Part shown: positions 24,801-39,300 of the stretch, piece after piece
Layout: each line of letters opens with the position of its first letter
How positions within the stretch are numbered: position 1 is the stretch's first letter
Assembly: GCF_015832195.1 (NCBI RefSeq)
Contig: NC_052017.1
Coordinates: forward strand, 13,840,790 to 13,904,789
DNA: 64,000 nt
Source of the DNA: Motacilla alba alba
Taxonomy: Eukaryota; Chordata; Aves; Passeriformes; Motacillidae
Direction of reading: 5' to 3'
Translations under genes and position numbers: made by a program
Notes under the pieces: model-generated
Told to the model about the DNA's origin: nothing
Seen by the model: only the letters and a program-made list of their open reading frames with translations
Databases searched by the model: none

Positions 24801-27584
24801 TGCATGTTTTCCCATGAAAGAGTCGCCTGTGTCACTGCTTGCAAGTAATTTTCCTTATCCAGGGTGAAGGCAGGAAGGAATGTCTTCAGCAGTCCCTTGA
24901 GAAGAGGAAAAGGGGCAGCAAGGGAATAGCATGTCTGTTCCAAGAGAACTTTGAATAGGAAAGTATCAACAGGGTTGGGGGATTTTTTTCCTCTTTCAAG
25001 AGGAAATATTTTTGGAGCATTTTTACTGAAAGGCTTTTTCCTAGTTCTAAAGTATACTAAACTCTGATATTAATCATAAGTCTTGATTTAATGAATGGAT
25101 AGAATTATCAGGTGTAGGATATATTTTTTTTCTTGAGAAACATTTTGTCACTTTTTTTTTTCAATAGTTCTACAAACTTATGTAAGGTTAGCAACTATTT
25201 AGATGCATTGTACTAATGAGACAAATACCCTGGAGCTTCAACACAGCTTTCAGCATACAATTTTGCTACAGTATAATTCTCCATTTATCTTTTTTGCCAT
25301 AACACCCATTTCTTGTTAAAATCAATTCTTTATTTATGGGAATAATCTATTCAATTCTATGCTCCATAGTCTAATTACCTAACAAAGATAAACTTTGTTC
25401 TTTTTGGAGCAGGCTTCCCTGAGGGCCTGGATTTCAAGTCCGTAAAGTCAGAATAGTTCTACAGAAATCAGACATGCTTTGGTGAGGGGGACAGTACCCT
25501 GAACTTGGAGTCCCTGTCTTGAAACTAAAGCCAGTAAGGGAAACTACTTCAGTTGGCCCCAAACACAGCTCCTTAATGTCTGTAGGGTAGGAGAATGGAC
25601 CAATGGGGCCACATCTCACCCAGTGTATGCTGAGGATGCACAGAGGCCTGAGCAGAAGCTGATTGCTGCCAGGGCATTGCTCTGTTCCTCAGTTTTCTCA
25701 GAAGAGGGGCCTTTATGTGCATCTTCCAGTTAATGGCAGATATAGCCACTTGCAAGGGGAAAATAATTTTTAGTCTCTCAAGCAAAAAGTAGTGAAGTAT
25801 CATTATTTCACTGATTGCTTACACTCAGATACAATTACAACTTAGTTAAAGCAGAAGAGGCCCAGAATAGTTCTGATGACCTCGGTCTGAACAGACATAA
25901 GACCATAAACATCCAGGCAAACAAATAACCTTTGAGTTCCATTAGTCACAGAAATTAAGATGCTGAAATGCTCAAGCACTTGCAGAATCAGACATTTTGC
26001 TTGTAGTCGCCTCTAAATATGGCATAAAGAGCGGGTCTGAAGGAGTGATTTCAATATTAAGTCCATTCTTCATTCCTAAAACAGTGGACGTCTTAATGGT
26101 AAACCCATTAAAATTATTTTCATGACACACAGTGAATATTTTGAATGTATCAAGTCAACATTTCAGTTAAGTATGTTCATAGCGTGTCAAGCTTAGCAAT
26201 TTATTGGAGAATCTTTACCTAATTTGATATAATTGATGTTAAAGCCTTTTATTCCTAATATACTGTTTGTGCATTCCTTTTAAATGTGGATAAGAAGAAA
26301 TGGATTTGTAGAAGATATTTTTAATTGATTCCAAAGGGAATAGCTACCGTGGAATCTGCTGATGAGTTCTGTGGGGGTCTAGGCTCCAATCATTCAGCAT
26401 CTATATTTTTAATGACAAGATGCTGCAGTGTTTAAAGAATGAATTTGAATTATGACCACAGATAATTAATGTCTGCTCTCTCCTAACGTTTTATCAATAA
26501 CCACCAAGCCTCCAGTTAAGGCAAGGACCTCTGCATTGGATTAGAGACTCAAATTGCATAAAAAACCCAGTGGCAGTAAAGCTGCATTCAAGGTCTTTGA
26601 AGGCTTCAGTCAGACACTGCATGTTAAATCCTTGCTTTTTAGTTATAGAGGAGAGGTATCAGCACATCATAAAGAAAATACTGCCACCAAAATATTTTGC
26701 CACTACTGGTTATTGTGGCATTTTTTTCTTCCTCAGTTTTCACATAGGTTGATATCCATTCAAAACTAGATAGTGTTAATCCTTTGGCCACCTCCTTTAG
26801 TCATCCTCTGTGTGAAGAATCTCACTGACTGCAGGAGAACAAGTTATACGACTGAAGGGTGCTCAGAATTAATAATGACCAGGCTTGTCCTTTCTAGTGA
26901 TGTAAGTCTACCTTTGGGTAATAAGAAGCAAAACTCTTGGGATGCTGTTGGTATTGATTCACTGTGTAACAACCGGACAAGATATGTAACAACATAACTT
27001 TAAAACCAAAACCACAATGTTGTTATGCATCACATAGCTGCAGCTTGATTTAGTAGAATGCTCCATATTACATTCTGTAGAGTCATCTCTCCAAACCGTA
27101 GGCATTTTACTAGGATGTGAATTTGTAAGCAGGAATGTAGCCTATAGGATATACTAAGTAATCTGTCACTTCTCTTCAACGATGACAGGGACTTAGAAGA
27201 AATATTTCTACTAGTTTTGGCTACTACACTCCAAAAAACACCTGTGGACTTTGTGTGGGAGCCCTGAGGAGAGGAACAAAAACAAGCAGAGGAGCAAAAA
27301 ATGTGAGCTATCAGGAAAGATTGACAGAAGAGGAAATGTACAACTTAAAGCAGAGAAGTCTGTAGTGCCACACAATAACAACCTCCAGGTGAAAGAGAAA
27401 AGGAGACTGAGCATGTGCATAAACAATACTCTAGTGATACACAAACAGGGAAGTGCAACAGATTTCTTGAGGATAATGTTTTCCACAGGAGTGCTTAAAG
27501 GATAAGACACTGGCCAAGAATGGCAAACATAATCAATGTGGTCTTTGGGCAGAGACAGACTAAATCAAAACTCCCCACTGCTTT
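21897..27584. other. Noncoding flank, AT-rich
   Basis: No gene is recognised; ORFs stay below about 101 codons. Short poly-A/T runs occur at 22,890 and 24,075. The stretch at 26,090-26,560 is AT-rich and free of obvious repeats. Confidence 0.5.
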
Positions 27585-27645
27585 GTAATGTTACAATTCT
27601 ACAGCTCTGTGATTGAAAGATGTTATATAAATGTAAGTGGCTTTT
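27585..27645 (+). mobile_element. Possible old LINE/SINE 3' tail (L2/CR1-related)
   Basis: Ctctgtgattgaaagatgtt followed by atataaatgtaagt resembles the 3' tail 'gaaaggtgctatataaatgtaagt' shared by several ancient amniote LINE/SINE families. It is short and worn, and family assignment is uncertain. Confidence 0.3.
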
Positions 27646-30554
27646 GCATTAACTACATTTTCACTGCCACTTACCAGTTAGATAAAATTACTGGAGATAC
27701 AGGCATCACCTGTACATGGAATTTGTAAAAAAGTCCTATGCACCAGGATCCTGCCTATCACTACAAAGATTTACTGTGGCTAGAGTATCCAAAAAATCAT
27801 TGCTTAGAAAGTAGGGCAAAATAGTGTGCTGCTTCCAGCTTGGCAAGGACAGATGGAGATGCACTCTATCCATGCAGGCATGAGCAGAATAGAAGTGACC
27901 TGAAGCAGAAGGCCTGTTCAGACTGTGAGGTCCTGGTGAAAAAACAGTCCACTTCTATTTAACTCCTTATCTCCAAAATGTTTCCAAGGCCTCAAGTATT
28001 AGCCAGGTAAAGATCAGACAGAGTATGCCTTTAAAGGTTGAACAGATGGACACATCTCTTTGTTTGACAGGAAAATGTATGTGTTGCTTGACCTGGCAAA
28101 CCCTTTGTGGTGCAGTGGAAGCATTGCACAAAATATCTCAGACAGTATCTGAAAAGGATCTCCCAGAAATAAATCAATAATTGGGACATGATGGTACAAA
28201 GCCAACAACAAAATTAGTTTGATAGTTCAAGCTTAGTAAAGAGGCTTTGTTCAGTTTGATGACTCTGAAATTAGCTGTGCTAACCCGTGCTATATGACTC
28301 TGTCTTGCTGTGTTACTCATGAGAGATGTTCCTTTATTTTTTTTCTTTTCAGTGGACCAAGTTGTATGACAATACAGTCATGACAAAAAAACCCAGAGCT
28401 AGTATTTTCAGAAAGGTATTCCACCCATCAGGGATTTGTTCCTTCCCTCTGTCTCTGATGATAATTTTAACAGGTAAATAGGTACCCACCCTTCTTGCAC
28501 AGGTAATACTGCAAAGTTAGTTCTTACTGGCTCAGACCAGGCAATATGCCTCCAGTCTTACCTTTCAGAATCATATAATGGAGATAGTTTCAATCTAATC
28601 CTATTTTTTTTATTTAAATAGAGAGATTTCTGTCCTATGTTTAACACTTGCAGTGATATCTGATGATAGCATCAATGCCAGTAACATAATTGCTTAGCAC
28701 CAGGTGTTGGCACAAACAAGAAAGATAGCCCTGTATCCATCAAAAAAGACTTTGTCCTCTCTCACAAAGAGATCCTTGGGTTTGTACTGACCAATCTGGT
28801 ACAACAAAGCTCTGATTTCTGCTGGAAATATTAGCTCTAGTCTAAAAGCTGCATAATTACATTAGTGTTGTTCCATGCCTGAGGGAACCAGCTCTGCCTC
28901 TCTGCTGTGTGACCAGCCAGAGTTCAGCGCTGCTCCCAATGCTGCACCCAAAGTGGCTCAGCAATAACAGCCTCACCCAGAAGAGCTTTTACTCTGGTGA
29001 AAATGGTGCCACATTTTGTTCCACAGAAGATCTTTCTGAAAGTCCAGATTCTCCAGGTTTCCAAATCTCCCTGTAAATTCAGTAGAAACTTTATTATTGT
29101 TGAAAATCAGATGCAGTGCCCATATCATGAGGGCATCTGGAATGCTAGTCACGCAAGTCTTGCTTACTCACAGCACTGTCTGTGGATATTTTTATAAAAT
29201 CTACATTCTCAGCAATAAAATATGTGTTGCTATGGGGCATCTGTTTATGTTTTTATGTGAACTGATAATTACCTTGGAGTTCCTTCTGTCTACAAAAGTG
29301 GTAGAATTTTACAGTGAGCCTATAAACAATTATCAGTTAAATGTAAGGATAGTCCTGAATTTATATGAGAAAAAACAAATCCACAGGATAAATAAGTGCA
29401 AGGATCTATCCAGGTAATTACATGCATGAAACATATGTTTTACACATGTGACAAAATACAGTTTTGTCCCTTTATAACCTTGTAAGCTCAGTTCTCCTCT
29501 GAGCTCAGGACACAGTGCATTCACCTGCCAGCTCCCAGACCTCACAGCGAAGTATCCTAGGCTAGGTAGATCTCACTCTGTGTTTCTCTGAGCAACAAGT
29601 GCTTAGGCAAGTGATAGAAACACATCATTCAAAACACATAGGTAGATAGGAAGATTTTATATGTTTTTATATGTTTTATATGTCTAGATGTATAGACAAT
29701 TCTATTATGACATTCACAAGCCTCAAACACTGCAGAAATACAATATTTACTATGAGTAAGATAGAAAAAGGAAAGTAAAATAAAGTCAACTATGGTTGCA
29801 CCCAACTCACACAGTGCAAACATTAACTCTATGAGAGAAAATCTGCAAGAGCAGAGAGTCCCTTACAGTCCAACTTCTTAATTTATGTTTGGTGTTTTGG
29901 CCACAAAGACACCCCAGCACTACCACAACCACCAGATGCTATTGGTTAACTGCCCCCTCACATTCTTTTGGTAAGTACAGTCATGTTCTTTAGTATGAAA
30001 TTTTTGTGCCTCCATTATCTCACCCTTCAAATGCAGTTACATAAAAGGTCTCTGAAAATGCTACCAACAGTCTCATAGTTACATGGGGAATTTTTGATCC
30101 TGGATTTTGTTTCCTGTGTCACAGGACTCTGAGAGAGGATAAAGCCTTTTCTTTAGAGCTGGCTTCCACATCTGCATCGGGATCCTCCCTTTAAAAATAT
30201 ACTTATTCTGATCAGAGGTTTCAGTCTGTGTCCAGTTCATTTTTCCTTTAAAAAAGATAGGGTTCATATTTTCTTACGGTTTCCCAACTTTGTTCTGTTC
30301 TGTGTCCGATTTAATTGATGACAGATTAATGCCCATCTGTCACAGTTCCACACTGTTCATTTTTAGTGTAAATATTCTGTGCTTACTCTTCTGGGTGTTA
30401 CAACCTGAAAAGAACCAAATCCAAATCTGTAATAATAACATTACCAGAATTAGATATCAATGACAAGTCAAGGAAGCATTGCATATGCACATACATATGT
30501 GCTTTGTAACACCATGGTCAGACAGAGAAAACTATCAGCGGCTCTAGGATAAGG
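27646..30554. other. Noncoding flank
   Basis: Nothing recognisable except a small TTTTATATG repeat at about 29,655-29,685. ORFs are short and unconvincing. Confidence 0.5.
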
Positions 30555-30810
30555 GTGTATGCATCAGAAAGAACCCCAAAACTGAGGAGCAAGCACCTTG
30601 GAACTACAGGAAGAAAAGGGGGCCAGAGACCCAGCAGACAGTCACAGGGATGGTGATTAAAACAGATGTGTAGATGTCCTCAAGGCTAGCACAGGTAGAG
30701 TATCCTTAAGATTTATCAATACAACAGTAACAAAACCAATTTTTTGTGTTTATGCTGTACTTCAGAATCAGGTGTGCAGAGTCAGGTGTGTGATTATGGC
30801 TCAGACCCTC
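30555..30810 (+). repeat. Left member of a diverged direct repeat (possible LTR)
   Basis: Shares collinear, worn similarity with 34,635-34,890. Matching blocks in order are: tgca.cag...acc near 30,560; gaactacaggaagaaaaggg at 30,601 (partner tgaatacaggaagagggga at 34,681); cagatgtgta at 30,663 (34,737); ttaagattt.t at 30,706 (34,796); ctgtacttcaga at 30,755 (34,848). Offsets drift from 4,074 to 4,093 bp, as small indels would cause. Same-orientation copies about 4.1 kb apart could be LTRs of an old element, or just two copies of a dispersed repeat. By-eye alignment only. Confidence 0.4.
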
Positions 30811-33800
30811 TCCTCAACTCCTGTCTTAATGCTGTGGTAGTGGCATGACAGTGTTTAGTACCAGGGTGTTACTGCCTTACTACCATAAACATAACTGTGT
30901 TTATGCCTGATTATGCATGACTGATCTGATAAACTGCTCTTGGGGCCTGACTTAACTCTGCTTGCAGCAACTGATGGAGGATGTAGACCATCTAGGAAAC
31001 CAAGCAATACTGAAAATATGACATGAGGATGGAAACATCCTCTATCTTGCTTGCGTGATCTAGCTGCAATTCAGTCCCACAGCCCAAGTACCCTACTGAA
31101 ACATTTGTCTTTTCACCTTCACCATTAGCTACTAACAGTTTTAGGTATCCCAACATCCTGTGAAATCAGGAATCAGTACCAGATTCTGTAACAGACCCAT
31201 AACAGCAAAAATTGAGCCATGGATTGAAATGATTACAAGTTTTGTCTTGCCATCTGCAGGAATCGGGAAAATGAATTCTCAGCTAGAATCATGGATCTCA
31301 CAATGGGGTCCCAACACACAAACAGAGGATGTTTTCCATGGGTCAATGCACTATGAGTTCTCTATGTCTAAGTGTTAATATGAAATGAGAAATTCAGTCA
31401 CAATGTGTTCAAAAGATGAGACTTTTGTGTACAGGAGAAGGAACCAGAGGTAGAAGACACTGAAAATAAAACCACAGACAAGGAGGCAAAAAAAGAAGGA
31501 TAAAAGATCCCCAACAATGTAGAACAAAGAAGGCAAATATTAAACAAAAGATTAAAAAAATAATTAGAATCAAAGACCAGAAGGTGAACTATGGGAATTG
31601 AAACAGGAGGTAGCAAGAAATGAATGCGGACAATGTAGCAGAAAAGGACTCTGAGCAGCAGTAATGCTGAAGTTTCTAGAAAAAGGAACATACCATAATA
31701 AAAATGAATAACAAATCCTTGTAAGAGGAAGCAAAAGCTAAACCAAAATGAAGTGACGCCCAGGCTACTTTCAAGTTGTGCTGGAAGATAAAAAGCAGAA
31801 TCAGAGGAGAAATGTGATCACATGCTGTGTTACCAGGAAATATGTAAGTCTGAAAACATTTTTTAAAATACCAACTTAAAAGCATAAGCATAAAAAATAG
31901 ATATTGCAACAGCTGTACAAGTGAGAAATAACAACTTGAATAGAGATATCTAGTATGACCCAAATTTCATAGAACTTAGTGTGAATCCACAAGAATATCA
32001 CATGCTCTCTTCATTAGCAAGAGTATGCAAATTAGTAACATTAAAAGATAAAAAAAAGAAAAGGCAAAACTAGTGATCACCAAATTAGTTTTCAAATCAA
32101 GGACAAATTAACAAGTCAGTATTGCAGCAGAATTGGATATGATCATGTTAGAACAACCAAAAAAGGACATAGGATTCTTAAATAGGAAAACTGTACAAGC
32201 TGAGTAGTATCACTGGAGAAATATCCAGGGCTAAACAGTGAAGATCAATCTTTAATTGATCAACCAGCCCCAACAAACTTTAGCTGGGCTTTTCTTACTC
32301 AAAATTGCAAAGTAACCCAAAAGGTAAAAGTGTATTAAGGAAGGGAACTTGACAGGTTTGAGAGTTCATTTATGGTGCTGTAAATTGTTGGTACATTTTT
32401 TTCACCCTGCATAATAAAAATCAAATTAAAATCACCAATGGATACACACAAGAAAATAAATTATTTGGTACCAAAGCCAGGGTTTAGTTACTGAGAACAT
32501 TGGTGAATATTTGTAAAGAGGGCTTCACACTAGCCGTACATGAAGCACTGAAGCAAGCTGAAGAGACAACTAAGCTCAGTAAATCCAGTAACCATGAAAT
32601 CAGAGAATTTTGTAAATATTATGTGAAGAGCTGAAGAAATTTTACAAGGACAATGTGAGAGTTAAAATCCTACCAAGTTAATAAGTGGGGGGAGGGGTGC
32701 AAAATTATTCAAGTGGTAGCCTTCTCTAATCAATGTCTAAAGGGGGGGTGGTCTAAGAAATTTCACAGGTTAATAGAATCATGGATAAGACTGTAATGGA
32801 TCCAGCTGTGTATCCAGCAAACAGGGTGAAAGTATTAGCCTGGTCCTAAAAGATACTGCAGACAAAAGCATGCAATGGCAAAAAGAAACAGGAAAGGAAT
32901 AAAGAGAGGAATTAAGTGTTTTATTGGTATTCTCAGACATATGTGAAATCCATGGAGAGAAGCCTACATATTTGAAGCCACCATGGGAAAGTGAAAGGTT
33001 TTTCAAATTTAAATACTTGCGTTTTGCAGAAATCAACTTAAATGTTCATTTGAACACAATTTTTTGAGTTATCACCTGGAACATATTTTGGGTTAAATCC
33101 ATGCAGACAATGGATTAAAAAATAGATGAGTATGATGGGAAGATAGATACGTAAGTACTTTATTGAGAATTGTGTGGGTAGTGATTGGGGCATTAAATAG
33201 GATAGGTTTCACAAGCTTACCTAATGTATTTGCATTCATCTTTGATGGACAATGACAATATGAAAGGATCTCTATGGGAAAATGGAAGTTTACACATTCT
33301 AGGACATTATAAAGTGGGCCCATGTTCTTTCCAACATCTACTTTTCATTAGTTTCAAGTGTTATATACTCTGCATAAGAATCTATCTGGATTGTTACCTG
33401 GCCTGTGTGATGATCTGGTATGCAAATCTTGTTGCAAAAGAAAATTTTCCAAAATTTAAAAAGGGTAAAAATGAAAAAAAAGTTGGCTTCAGTAAGTCCT
33501 GTTTCAGAAGGCTGCACACCATCACATGAAGCTTTACAACATTATTCTTGTGATTAAAGACAGTTTCTGTAGCGTCGTATTGGGAATATTTTAAAATAAA
33601 TAGGTGTAAGTTAAAGGCCTTGCTTTTGTCTTAAGAAATACTAAGCAATGGTAGAGGTCATAAATTCTTTAACTGTGGAGATATACTGATAATGAAAATA
33701 CTAGAAATCTGTACGCGCAAGCATGTACTAATTTAGTAGAAAGATTCTTTCGTTTTCAAGGAACTAATCAAGTAGCTTTAGAAATGTCCAACAATTGTTC

Positions 33801-34634
33801 TCTTGCTCCAGGAAAGCAAGCAGCAAATATCCATCACCATGAAGAATCACTCAATGCAAAAGTTATCTTTTTCAGTCTGGAAAAAACACTCACTTTATGT
33901 ACTTTGTCATGTGGTATCTTGGCAGTTAGATCACACTTTGTAATTGAAAACCAAACTTTATCCAAAGATGTTTGGTCCTCTGTGCTCTCAGTTAGATGGC
34001 TTCAAGTGCATAATAAAACTTTCACACTTGCCATTGTTGCAATTGGAAATAACACACTGGCTTTAAGCTAATTTAAAACTACTCCAACTGAGCCAATGGA
34101 TGGAAGAAATTATAAAAAAAAACCTTATACCTACATCTATAATGAACTATTCAGTAATAGAATTCTAGCAAAATTAAGGGAACCTTCAATAAATCCAGGA
34201 AAATGTTAAAACATGGGCATTACAATTTGAAACAGTAGCAACGTTTTTATAGGATTATATATTTCGCAGTTCTACAGCATCTAAACTACTGCATGTCCTA
34301 TTTCATCCACTGACTGCATTTTTAGCAATATAGGTTGGGGATCTTCCAGCTATCATTACAATATTAAAACGTTTATCGAAAACTTTTGCATATTACAGGA
34401 ATGTTATTTGCAAACAATTATCAAAGGGTCAGTATCTGGTGAGGCAAGACCAAAGCCTTCACAATGCTGTCCAAGCAGCAGGCACACGGCAATAACCAGC
34501 CAATGAAGCTTTGAGAGTGCATGGTTTAGGCAACTGAATCAAAAGACCACAGTTACCTGCATATATCCTGAATGTATCTCTCTAATGAAAGGTGTTTGAA
34601 ATGTGAACAGGACCAGTGTAGGAAAAAACAATCC
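30811..34634. other. A-rich stretch between the two direct repeats, no gene recognised
   Basis: From about 31,380 to 32,700 the + strand is strikingly A-rich and T-poor (long runs of aagaa, agaaaa). That bias would fit the sense strand of a decayed retroelement but proves nothing. ORFs are short (largest about 101 codons at 33,224-33,529) and none shows a protease, RT, integrase or envelope signature I can recognise. A G7 run is at about 32,741. Confidence 0.45.
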
Positions 34635-34890
34635 TAACAGTGCAGCAGGGACCCCCAGAAAGCCAGGTACCAGAAACCCTTGAATACAGGAAGAGGGGAC
34701 CAGAGACCAGATAGACATTGCAGCTACCCACTGATACAGATGTGTAACAGTGTGATGAAGCTGTACCTATAACAGGTACCACACATGGGCTGGTTTTAAG
34801 ATGTGTTTATTACAAGACTGCCATGAGAGCAACTAGTTGCCCTCACCCTGTATTTCAGAGCCACGTATGCCCACTACATGGTAAATACTG
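34635..34890 (+). repeat. Right member of a diverged direct repeat (possible LTR)
   Basis: Partner of 30,555-30,810. The best-preserved part is tacaggaagaggggaccaga (34,685) against tacaggaagaaaagggggcc (30,605). No clear TG...CA ends or target-site duplication were found, so the LTR reading remains a guess. Confidence 0.4.
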
Positions 34891-36346
34891 TCTGAATCAA
34901 AACGTTAAAGGGACCTGTGCTTGGATTAACATTTTGTTAATTGAATTGGGCTGGTTTGGCTGGATGCTTTTGAGGGGTAACTGTTAAATTTAGATGTGTG
35001 GGAGATGAGTGGCTGGAAAAATAGATTAAAACCCTGGTTTTTTGTCCTTCTTCTTTGAAGTCTGTAGTTTTGTGTCTGTGTAGGTCAAGAATTTCAGTCT
35101 TAAGTAAGAATGTTAACCTCAGAAGACTGGTTGCCTCAAGACAAGGACAGATTTGACGGGTTCAGAGGGTGATACAAATGAAAACACAGTGATGGTGAGG
35201 CCATCAGCTTTGGTGCTACTCATTTAAGAGTAATTTGTCATCAGTGTTAGGAACTCTGTGTTGATGTTTGAGCATTTAATGTGATTGCAGAGATGTTTTA
35301 AAACAACTTCCAATACAAAATGAAGTTGGAGCTTGTGGAGCTCTTCAGCAGAGAAAAATCCCTACTGAGCTGTATAGAAGTATGTTATAAATGAACATAG
35401 AGTGTCTGAGCTAGGACCAAATGTCCATTGCTAGCCAACTTTCTTTTGTGGCGGAATTGATCTTCCTTCTTTCAAAGCTCAGCATTCATAAATTGTTCTG
35501 GAAAACCTCAAAGTTATTTGAAAAGGTCTATAGCAATATAAATTTCTTTATGCAAAATGGCTGTTTAACAAGATTGTCTCCTTGAACTTTTCACATGATT
35601 GTGACAGCCACTTTCATTAACTAATGGAAGTTTTATAGCGGATTTTCCCCACTACTCCCACATCACTGTTTACTATTATTTTATGGAGAATACTTTACCA
35701 ATTGGGTCTTTGAAACAAAGGAAAAGGCATTTGGTGACATTCCCAGACTGCTATGTGGCTTGTTAGCAGGACGGCCCAAGAGACAGCTTGCAGGAGAACC
35801 CCAGCTCACATGGGCTGCAAAGTTGTGCTGCAACTAACTGGCCCATGGGGGTTAATTCAACAGTCATTATGGTCACTGCTGAAAAACTCCTTTTGTGTTA
35901 ACCCTGCTTAGATTAAAATTAGGAAGAACAGAAGCTTCATGAGGAATTGTTCCTCATTAGTCATGGTGCAGACAGCAGAAGGATGGCGTATGTGTGTAGT
36001 TAGATTTTACAATAATAGTGATCATTTAAGAGAAAAAGGAAGAGAGAAGTTCAAGGAGTAAGTGGTTTGAAAGGCATCTGAGGCTTCATGAACCCAATAT
36101 CCATCATACTGTACCTGGATGAGTTTTGGAACTGATCAGGAACTGACTCTTTTCTCAGCTCACCAGCAGAGAAAGTGTTCACTTGGTATTTTAGGAAATG
36201 TCCCTTGCATTCCATCTGGAGAATCCCTGGATAATTTTATGTTAAATGGCTGAATTCCCTCAGGGCAACAAGTAAAGATGTTTTCAGTTGCCTGGTGAGA
36301 AAGAAGAGACTAGAAAAGAAGAAAAAATATTTGGAGAAAGAAGACA

Positions 36347-36374
36347 GCTAGTCTACAGCTAAGTGTAGACTAGC
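36347..36374. repeat. Perfect 11-bp hairpin
   Basis: GCTAGTCTACA, loop GCTAAG, TGTAGACTAGC. All eleven base pairs are complementary. There is no T-run after it and no known RNA family is evident. Confidence 0.85.
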
Positions 36375-39300
36375 ATTTAGGGAAGAAGAAATGTGTGAGC
36401 AACAGAAGGGAAGGAATGATTTATTTATCTTTTATTTTTCCAAGTTATACGTCTTTGTGAAGTCTCTGTTGCAAAAGACAAACCTCAAGTTTGCCTGATT
36501 TGCCATTTTTCATTTTGTGAAGGAAAGACAGTAACATTTCTCCTAGCAACTAAAGATTTTTTTCTCCAACAAGTTACAAATGTGAAAAAAAAATAAAAAT
36601 AAATGTTCTGACTTTGAACTTTGGTGGAAAATCTCATTTTTACAGTCAAACTTCATCTTTCAGAGTAGAAAAAAAACCAGAAAGATGTTTACAAATGTCT
36701 TTTTTTTTTTTTGCCAAAAAAGTAGTTTTCGTTTTCAGTGAAGTTTCAAAACATCGCAGAACCTTGAATATTTTTTTTATGAGTCCAAAAGAATATTTTG
36801 TACATTCTTAAATGCAACAAAATGAACACTTCTCAACTTTGGAAGATGGGTCATCCTTCTGAACCAGGGTCATTCAAGGCCAATGCACTATCCTCAGCAC
36901 TAACAGTGTGAAGACTATGATTAATCATTTCTATACACGGGGTAAAGGCATGAGACTGCATTTTTCTTCCAGATACACTCATTACATTGCACAAAAATTG
37001 GTGGGAAAAAAACTAGCCTTCAGACAGGCAGAATGTCACATCTCTAATTGAGATGGCTTGTACTTACTTCAGAATTAAATTTGATATAGTGGTTGTACAT
37101 TGTTGACTAAGCATTGTTTTGATTCTGGCTGTGTGGTTTCATAGCAGCCACATTCACTTTAATGCATACTAGCATCACTGTAATTAAATTAAATTAATAA
37201 AATAAAGTTAATTTTAAAAAAACTTTTAATTTACTTTTGTTTCTATATAAATGCTGAAATTGAAAAATTTGAGCACATATAGTCACAGCTGGAGCCAAGG
37301 AACTAAATACGCAGTCCTACCTCCAGACCCCTCAAATTGGCTACTGTTGAGGCACATCATTTACATCAAAAGGACAGAATTCCAGCAGAGTATGCCCTCA
37401 TTCATTACTGTGGCAAGTGAGGAGATGCACGATCAGATTACCATTGCACTATGTAGATGCAAAGGATCAGAATAGGACCTCAAAGACATATACTCTGGGC
37501 TTCTCAAGTAAAAGATTTCCTAAATGTTATGCAAAATATTATGTGTCATTTAATCTTCTAAAAGATTTAAATAAAATATCTTCTACTTTATACATTTAAG
37601 GGAAAAAGTCTTTTCTTCATCACGTTGGACAGAACTTTTATCCTTAAACTGTCAAGATGATAAAGGTATCAGCATACATTTAAATTCCTTACCTTGAAAG
37701 ATGGTAAATGATGTATGCAAAAGAAAACCAGATTGCACAAGAAATTTCTTTACACAGGAATTGTACCGCAGAATAAAGTCAATGTAAAAAGGGTAGGTGT
37801 GGGTTTTTTAAGCTAATGTTAATGCATGATGAGGTCAAGTTCTAAAGAAATCCAGCCAACTAGAGGCTTTTTTTTAAATTAGAAAAAGGCACACTTTTTT
37901 TTCAGATGGAACACTTTTTTTGCTTTGCTTTTGCTTATATTGACAGACTGTGAAGGTCAAGAAGAGATTGATCCACAGAGGCCACTAAAAGTTAGAAGTA
38001 ATTTAATTATAGTTGTCCAAATCTGAAATATCTTCTAATCCGATTATATACTTATTTCTTGAGGGACAGTGTGTGGGCTTCTATATTTACTATAAAAGAT
38101 CATTTTTTGTAATCTAAAAAGATTCAGTTATCAGCTCTTTTTCAAGAAGCAGAATGAGTCAAGAAAATGAAAACCTGTAGAGTTTTTCCATAGTTAAAAA
38201 ATAGAGTATGCGTATATTAGTTTATATTGCAAATTAACTGTATGTATGCATACATGTCTTTTGTACATTATATCCATATTACGTTAAATTGTCTTTTGGA
38301 GTCCAAGTGAGTGGAGGCACAGTTGCTTAGATGTGTCGTGAGGATCTGTTTTCGTGCTGTGCTGCCTGCCTTATGTAGCTGGTGTGATTCATGGTAACAA
38401 AGGGCATCGTCTGGGACATTTAGAGATGTAATTTTGTCTGACTCTCTTAATATAAAATAGACAAAATGCTTTCTCTGAAGAGGAAGGGTGTCATCCATCA
38501 AACATTTTTAATCCCTGCTTTGCCATGGTCATCCTTTGAGGGTTTTGAGGGTACAAAATGTACAGTAACTGTGCATACAAAACCTGAGGTGACTCTTAAT
38601 AGCTGTGAAAGCAAATGAGTCATCATGTGAAGGTGAATATGCTGTAAATGAGAGCAGAGAGGCTGGGAAGCAAACTGGAGTATTGACTAAGGGCAGTGCA
38701 CTCAGCATAACAGAGCCCCGAGCTGTAGAGAAAGGTCTTCTTCCACTGCCCCAAAATAGCAGTGCTACAGAGAGGTTTCTAAGAATGCATCCCACCCTCA
38801 GATAAGCAGGAATTGCAGCACAGGAAAAGAGATTTTCCTGAAAACTGTTCACTAAAAATCTTGAGGTAAAGTAGGTTTGGATGTATAGAAAGCATAGGAG
38901 AGTGAGTCCCTTCCTCTTCCTGTGCCTATTTGTAGAACCAAAACAGAAACAAAGGGAATTTTTTTAAGAGTGAATTACATTTTTAAAATTTACCCTCCCT
39001 TTCTGTTCTGAAGTCTAGAGCCAGAAATAGCAGTGCCAAAATTCTGTGAGAAAGACCACTCTTGCCCTTCTGGGAAATACCATCGTTATCTCTATAAAGT
39101 CTGTTGCTGTAAGATTTGGAGATGTTTTGCTGACTTCAGAGATCTGGATGTTCTTCAGATAAGGAATTGAAAGTTTGTCTCATTACCAGATGCAAATCTC
39201 CACTCTAAGGTCCATCCATTAACAGGTTAGACTGTTGAAGTACATTGAAGTATAGCTATTGTACAAATTTGGTCGGGTGTCCTTGACATGAGAGTTTGCA

